Below are positions 60,339 to 64,000 of a stretch of DNA of 64,000 nt, piece by piece (the stretch's first letter is position 1; every line of letters starts with the position of its first letter). The stretch lies in assembly GCF_022698165.1 (NCBI RefSeq), contig NZ_JALDAY010000015.1:241870-305869 (forward strand), given 5' to 3'. The position numbers were made by a program, and so were the translations under genes. The DNA comes from Streptomyces cylindrosporus (GTDB lineage Bacteria; Actinomycetota; Actinomycetes; Streptomycetales; Streptomycetaceae). Below the pieces are notes generated by a model that was not told the DNA's origin, made no database searches, and saw only the letters and a program-made list of their open reading frames with translations.

Positions 60339-61232
60339 ATGACGCGCACCGACCACCAGACCATGCGACGCGTCCTGCGCCGCGAAATCGCCGGCACCAT
60401 CGGCCTGCTGACCGACGAGCACGACTTCCGGGCCATGCGGCGCTACCGCAGCTTCACCTTCGGCGACCACACGACCTACCTGAACCAGGTGGAGGCGCTC
60501 CTCAAGACACGCGCCTCCCAGGGCAGCCACACCACGGTGGCCCTCTTCGACCCGCAGGAGTACGCCGAATTCTGCGCGGACACGGGCCTGGACCCCGACC
60601 TCCCGTCCAGCCGCACCCGCTTCACCGCGGAACTGGCGACCACAGGACCGACCGTCCCGTACGACGGCCGGCCCCTGGCCGACCTCGTCCCCGCCCTCGT
60701 CGACGAAGCCGTACGACAGGCCACCTGGGAGTACGCCTCGACACTCCTCGCCCGACTCGGCGCCTGCGCCTCCTGCGGAGAGGACATCGGCCGCGCCTCC
60801 TTCACCCGCGCGTCCGACCTCCTCGTTCGCATCCTCGACACGGCAGGACCGGGCAACCGCCACCTCGTCTGCAGCGTCAAGGGGACACCGGAAACACTCG
60901 TCTCCGTCCTGCACGCCGACGAGGACGACGAGGGCACGGTCCAACTGGACGAAGCCGAAGCCCTCGAATTCACCACGGTGCTGGCCCTCGGCATCGCCAC
61001 CCGGAGCCCCGGCGGACTCGTCATGCGCACCACCGCTCCCGGGACCGGCGACCGCATCTACGGCTGGCGCCTGCGCGGGGAGGGCCTGGAACCCCTCACT
61101 GCCGGCGAGGTGTTCGACGCCTACTGCACCGACATCGAATCGGGAGACCTGATCTCCCCCGAGTCAGATGTCGACTACTGCGTACCGCCCGACCTCGGAC
61201 AGGAGGGCCAGACACCGGGCCACCGCCACTGA
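60339..61232 (+). CDS. conserved Streptomyces hypothetical protein (297 aa)
   Basis: ATG 60339 behind GGGGAAAG. A soluble protein with a CASCGED knuckle in the middle, acidic C-terminal half and no membrane segment. Not recognised; the position beside ptsI is likely chromosomal. Ends at a convergent terminator. Confidence 0.7.
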   Translation: MTRTDHQTMRRVLRREIAGTIGLLTDEHDFRAMRRYRSFTFGDHTTYLNQVEALLKTRASQGSHTTVALFDPQEYAEFCADTGLDPDLPSSRTRFTAELATTGPTVPYDGRPLADLVPALVDEAVRQATWEYASTLLARLGACASCGEDIGRASFTRASDLLVRILDTAGPGNRHLVCSVKGTPETLVSVLHADEDDEGTVQLDEAEALEFTTVLALGIATRSPGGLVMRTTAPGTGDRIYGWRLRGEGLEPLTAGEVFDAYCTDIESGDLISPESDVDYCVPPDLGQEGQTPGHRH

Positions 61233-61237
61233 ACGCA

Positions 61238-61273
61238 TGAGGGGCGCCCCACCCGCAGGCGGAGCGCCCCTCA
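61238..61273. terminator. 10-bp hairpin between convergent genes
   Basis: TGAGGGGCGC (61238-61247) pairs with GCGCCCCTCA (61264-61273) between the hypothetical gene and ptsI, serving both. Confidence 0.82.
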
Positions 61274-61292
61274 CGAACAGCCGTTCCGGCTC

Positions 61293-62963
61293 CTACTCGC
61301 CGGACAGCACCGCCTGAGCCGCGTTGCGCGCCTCCTCGGCGCTCTCCGTGGCCCGGGCGGCCGCGGCGGCCCGCTCGCACTGGGCCAGCGTGTACTTGGC
61401 CAGCGTCGCCCGGACGTAAGGAATCGACGCCGCACCCATGGAGAGGGAGGTGACACCCAGACCCGTCAGCACACACGCCAGCAGCGGATCGGACGCCGCC
61501 TCACCGCAGACGCCACAGCTCTTGCCCTCGGCCTTGGCCGCCTCCGCGGACAGAGCGACCAGGTCGAGCAGCGCGGGCTGCCACGGATCCTGCAGCCGGG
61601 ACACCGCACCGACCTGCCGGTCGGCGGCGAAGGTGTACTGGGCGAGGTCATTCGTGCCCAGCGACAGGAACTCGACCTCCTGAAGGATCGAGCGGGCCCG
61701 CAGCGCGGCAGACGGAATCTCGACCATCGCACCGAACTTCGCCTGCAGACCCGCCTCACGGCAGGCGTCGGCGAACGCCTTGGCGTCGGCGCGGTCCGCC
61801 ACCATCGGGGCCATCACCTCGAGGTAGACGGGCAGTCCCTCCGACGCCTTCGCGAGCGCTGTCAGCTGGGTGCGCAACACCTCGGGGTGGTCGAGCAGCG
61901 TCCGCAGCCCACGGACGCCCAGCGCCGGGTTCGGCTCGTCCGCCGGCGTCAGGAAGTCCAGCGGCTTGTCCGCGCCCGCGTCCAGCGCACGGACGACGAC
62001 ACGACCCTCCGGGAACGCCTCCAGCACCTGCCGGTAGGCCTCGACCTGCTTCTCCTCCGACGGGGCGTTCTTGCTGTCGTCCAGGAAGAGGAACTCGGTA
62101 CGGAACAGACCGACGCCCTCGGCCCCGGCCTCTACGGCGGCCGGCACGTCGGCGGGACCGCCGACATTGGCCAGCAGCGGCACCTTGTGCCCGTCCGAGG
62201 TCGCGCCCGGCCCGGTCGAGGCGGCCAGCGCGGCCTTGCGCTCCGAGGCCGCGGCCTCGAGCTGCGCCCGCTTCTCCGCACTGGGGTTCACGAAGATCTC
62301 GCCGGTGCTGCCGTCCACGGCGATCACCGTGCCCTCGGCGAGCTCGCCGGCACCCGGCAGAGCCACCACGGCCGGCACGCCGAGCGCCCTCGCGAGAATC
62401 GCGCTGTGGCTGGTCGGCCCGCCCTCCTCGGTGACGAAGCCGAGGACCAGGGTCGGATCCAGCAGCGCCGTGTCGGCGGGCGCGAGGTCACGCGCGATGA
62501 GTACGTACGGCTCGTCGCTGTCCGGGACGCCCGGCATCGGAACCCCGAGCAGCCGGGCGACGATACGATTCCGCACATCGTCCAGGTCGGCCACGCGGCC
62601 GGCGAGGTACTCCCCGGCACCGGCCAGCAGGGCGCGATACGCGGCGAAGGCGTCGTACACGGCCCGCTCGGCCGTGCTGCCGACGGCGATACGCCGCTCG
62701 ACGTCCGCCATCAGCTCCGGGTCCTGGGCCATCATGGCCTGCGCCTCGAGCACCGCCTGGGCTTCGCCCCCCGCCAGATTGCCGCGCGCCATCAGATCGG
62801 CCGCCACAGCCTGAACGGCCTGGCGGGCGCGCCCCTGTTCGCGCTCCGCGTCCTCCGCCGGGATCTGCTTGGCAGGCGGCTCGAGCACCGCCGTTCCCAT
62901 GTGCCGAACCTCGCCGATCGCCACACCGTGGCTCACGCCGACGCCTCGCAGCGTTGTCTCCAT
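61293..62963 (-). CDS. ptsI: PTS enzyme I (phosphoenolpyruvate-protein phosphotransferase)
   Basis: 556 aa from the ATG at 62963 (METTLRGVG); the frame is open further upstream but that part is non-homologous. N-terminal HPr-binding domain, active-site His186 in EGGPTSHSAILA, then the PEP-binding barrel with EFLFLDDSKNAPS, SLGTNDLAQYT and the CGVCGEAAS motif near the C-terminus. Transfers phosphate from PEP to HPr. It follows crr in the leftward operon. Confidence 0.96.
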   Translation of the reverse strand: METTLRGVGVSHGVAIGEVRHMGTAVLEPPAKQIPAEDAEREQGRARQAVQAVAADLMARGNLAGGEAQAVLEAQAMMAQDPELMADVERRIAVGSTAERAVYDAFAAYRALLAGAGEYLAGRVADLDDVRNRIVARLLGVPMPGVPDSDEPYVLIARDLAPADTALLDPTLVLGFVTEEGGPTSHSAILARALGVPAVVALPGAGELAEGTVIAVDGSTGEIFVNPSAEKRAQLEAAASERKAALAASTGPGATSDGHKVPLLANVGGPADVPAAVEAGAEGVGLFRTEFLFLDDSKNAPSEEKQVEAYRQVLEAFPEGRVVVRALDAGADKPLDFLTPADEPNPALGVRGLRTLLDHPEVLRTQLTALAKASEGLPVYLEVMAPMVADRADAKAFADACREAGLQAKFGAMVEIPSAALRARSILQEVEFLSLGTNDLAQYTFAADRQVGAVSRLQDPWQPALLDLVALSAEAAKAEGKSCGVCGEAASDPLLACVLTGLGVTSLSMGAASIPYVRATLAKYTLAQCERAAAAARATESAEEARNAAQAVLSGE

Positions 62964-63041
62964 CTCACCCGTCTCCGATAGTGCGGCGGGTCCCGCCGCC
63001 GCGATGGTTGTCCTACTCGCCGTCATACGACGGCAGTGACG

Positions 63042-63491
63042 TCACTTCCAGACGAAGAGACTGTCGCCGGCCTTCACATCGCCGTTGTCACGAAGATCGG
63101 AGAGGGCCTCGGTGGTGGCCTCCAGCGCCACCACCGGGCACACCGCGGACTTGCCTGCGGCCTCCACGGCGGCCGGGTTCCAGCGCACGACGCCCTGGCC
63201 GCGCGTCACGGTGTCGCCCTTGTTCACGAGGAGCTCGAAGCCCTCGCCGTTGAGCTGAACGGTGTCGATGCCGAGGTGGGTGAGGACTCCGTGCCCCTGA
63301 TCGTCGACGACGACGAAAGCGTGCGGGTGCAGAGAGACGATCACGCCGTCCACGGGAGCGACGGCCTCGGAGGGCTCACGGACAGGGTCGATCGCCGTAC
63401 CCGGGCCGACCATGGCCCCGGAGAAGACCGGATCAGGGACTGCGGCCAGTCCGATGGCGCGTCCGGCCAGAGGGGACGTCACGGTGGTCAT
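63042..63491 (-). CDS. crr: PTS glucose-type EIIA component
   Basis: 149 aa from the ATG at 63491, which has GGGAGG upstream. EIIA-Glc fold: PVDGVIVSLHPHAFVV, active-site His72 in VLTHLGIDTVQL and FELLVNKGDTV. Phosphorylated by HPr, and passes phosphate to sugar permeases (N-acetylglucosamine in Streptomyces). Forms a crr-ptsI operon as in S. coelicolor. Confidence 0.95.
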   Translation of the reverse strand: MTTVTSPLAGRAIGLAAVPDPVFSGAMVGPGTAIDPVREPSEAVAPVDGVIVSLHPHAFVVVDDQGHGVLTHLGIDTVQLNGEGFELLVNKGDTVTRGQGVVRWNPAAVEAAGKSAVCPVVALEATTEALSDLRDNGDVKAGDSLFVWK

Positions 63492-63608
63492 GGGAAGCCT
63501 CCCAGGGGTGGAGATGCATATACGGGCCGTCACTGTGTGTCCCGGACGGCGCACTGTGCAGCAGGGTATGTCATATGAAGTGCTGGTTCCGCACGAAAGA
63601 TACCGGTT

Positions 63609-63624
63609 AGTGGTCTAGACCACC
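63609..63624. promoter_or_regulatory. DasR-responsive element (dre) upstream of crr
   Basis: AGTGGTCTAGACCACC matches the known dre consensus (ACTGGTCTAGACCACT) at 14 of 16 positions and is a near-perfect dyad. DasR is the GntR regulator of GlcNAc uptake that represses crr-ptsI in S. coelicolor. The site is about 120 bp from the crr start. Confidence 0.88.
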
Positions 63625-63637
63625 AGCCCCAATCGAT

Positions 63638-63667
63638 TTGCACCCGCTCTGCGGCCCCGTGTACAGT
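63638..63667 (+). promoter_or_regulatory. rRNA operon promoter candidate
   Basis: TTGCAC (63638-63643) and TACAGT (63662-63667) are separated by 18 bp and point towards the rRNA leader. A second -10-like TAGAGT lies at 63801-63806. Streptomyces rrn operons have several tandem promoters. Confidence 0.6.
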
Positions 63668-64000
63668 CGTACTCCTGCTTGAGGCCGAGCGACGCGACCA
63701 AGCGTCCTTGCTCAGCAGCACCCATACTCGTCAGATCCTATCTCGGGGTCATCTTCCGCATGCCTGCGGGAGGGTGGTCAGGGAGACGGAAAAACACTGA
63801 TAGAGTTTGGAACACCGAAGGGAAGCCCGGAGGAAAGCCCGCGAGGGTGAGTACGAAGGAAGCGTCCGTTCCTTGAGAACTCAACAGCGTGCCAAAAATC
63901 AACGCCAGATATGTTGATACCCCGTCTCCGGTCGGCTTTGCCGGTTGGGGCGAGGTTCCTTTGAAATAAAACACAGCGAGGACGCTGTGAACCGTCGGGG
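63668..64000 (+). other. 5' leader of rRNA operon (16S gene beyond window)
   Basis: The sequence from CACTGATAGAGTTTGG through CCTTGAGAACTCAACAGC and the GTCTCCGGTCGGCTTTGCCG hairpin to the final CACAGCGAGGACGCTGTGAACCG is the conserved Streptomyces rrn leader, with antitermination-like and processing elements. The 16S gene should start some tens to a hundred or so bases further right. Confidence 0.85.

Noticed and set aside
63738..63974. Minus-strand 78-codon frame at the right edge
   Set aside because: It overlaps the conserved rRNA operon leader, which explains the sequence.

Overview
The window is high-GC actinobacterial DNA, almost certainly from a Streptomyces. Signs of this are the GC-rich third codon positions, the many GTG starts with GTGA/ATGA overlaps, a crr-ptsI pair with a DasR-type operator, and a recognisable Streptomyces rRNA operon leader at the right edge. 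Positions 1 to about 55.4 kb are the right part of a large integrated element that continues beyond the left edge. About 55.7 to 64 kb is host chromosome.

Layout of the element. (1) 1-2.7 kb: a UDP-HexNAc-type dehydrogenase (5' end missing), a one-helix peptide and a processive GT2 glycosyltransferase, together a minimal surface-polysaccharide module. (2) 2.8-9.7 kb: a translationally coupled run of zinc-ribbon and membrane proteins of unknown function. It ends at a small cluster of ATCTACC direct repeats. (3) 9.75-17.6 kb: small accessory genes, including a PP2C-like phosphatase, a lipoprotein, a GIY-YIG/HTH protein, a papain-like-fold protein and many small zinc-binding proteins, with several clear hairpin terminators. 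(4) 17.6-46.5 kb: the late module of a siphovirus with an HK97-type capsid. In order it holds structural/fibre proteins (one with thirteen 20-residue repeats), small and large terminase, a portal-Nudix-MuF fusion, an antisense HNH endonuclease, an XkdF-like protease, a scaffold-like protein, capsid with an inserted beta domain, connectors, tail tube, tail-assembly chaperone with a probable -1 frameshift, tape measure, minor tail protein, C1q-like protein, six GC-rich palindromes, then GH25 endolysin, holin-like and collagen-like membrane proteins. A 17-bp perfect hairpin closes the late transcript.

(5) 46.6-53.0 kb: a cargo locus between lysis genes and integration genes. A GNAT acetyltransferase and an HTH-TPR regulator run leftwards. 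Divergently, an operon encodes a 60-residue peptide, two related proteins, a small zinc protein, a radical SAM/SPASM enzyme, a dTMP-kinase-family kinase, an EEP-superfamily phosphodiesterase/phosphatase and a MazG-like pyrophosphohydrolase. This is the best candidate for an undescribed system (lysogenic conversion, defence or peptide/nucleotide modification). (6) 53.0-55.4 kb: a small XRE repressor with palindromic operators, an excisionase-like HTH protein, a short ORF and a tyrosine integrase.

Chromosomal flank: acetoacetyl-CoA synthetase, a MocR-type GntR/aminotransferase regulator divergent from an MFS transporter, a conserved hypothetical gene, ptsI and crr (leftward, under a DasR site), and the promoter/leader region of an rRNA operon whose 16S gene lies beyond the right edge. 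No tRNA gene or attachment core could be identified. The integration junction should lie between the integrase stop and the acetoacetyl-CoA synthetase start.
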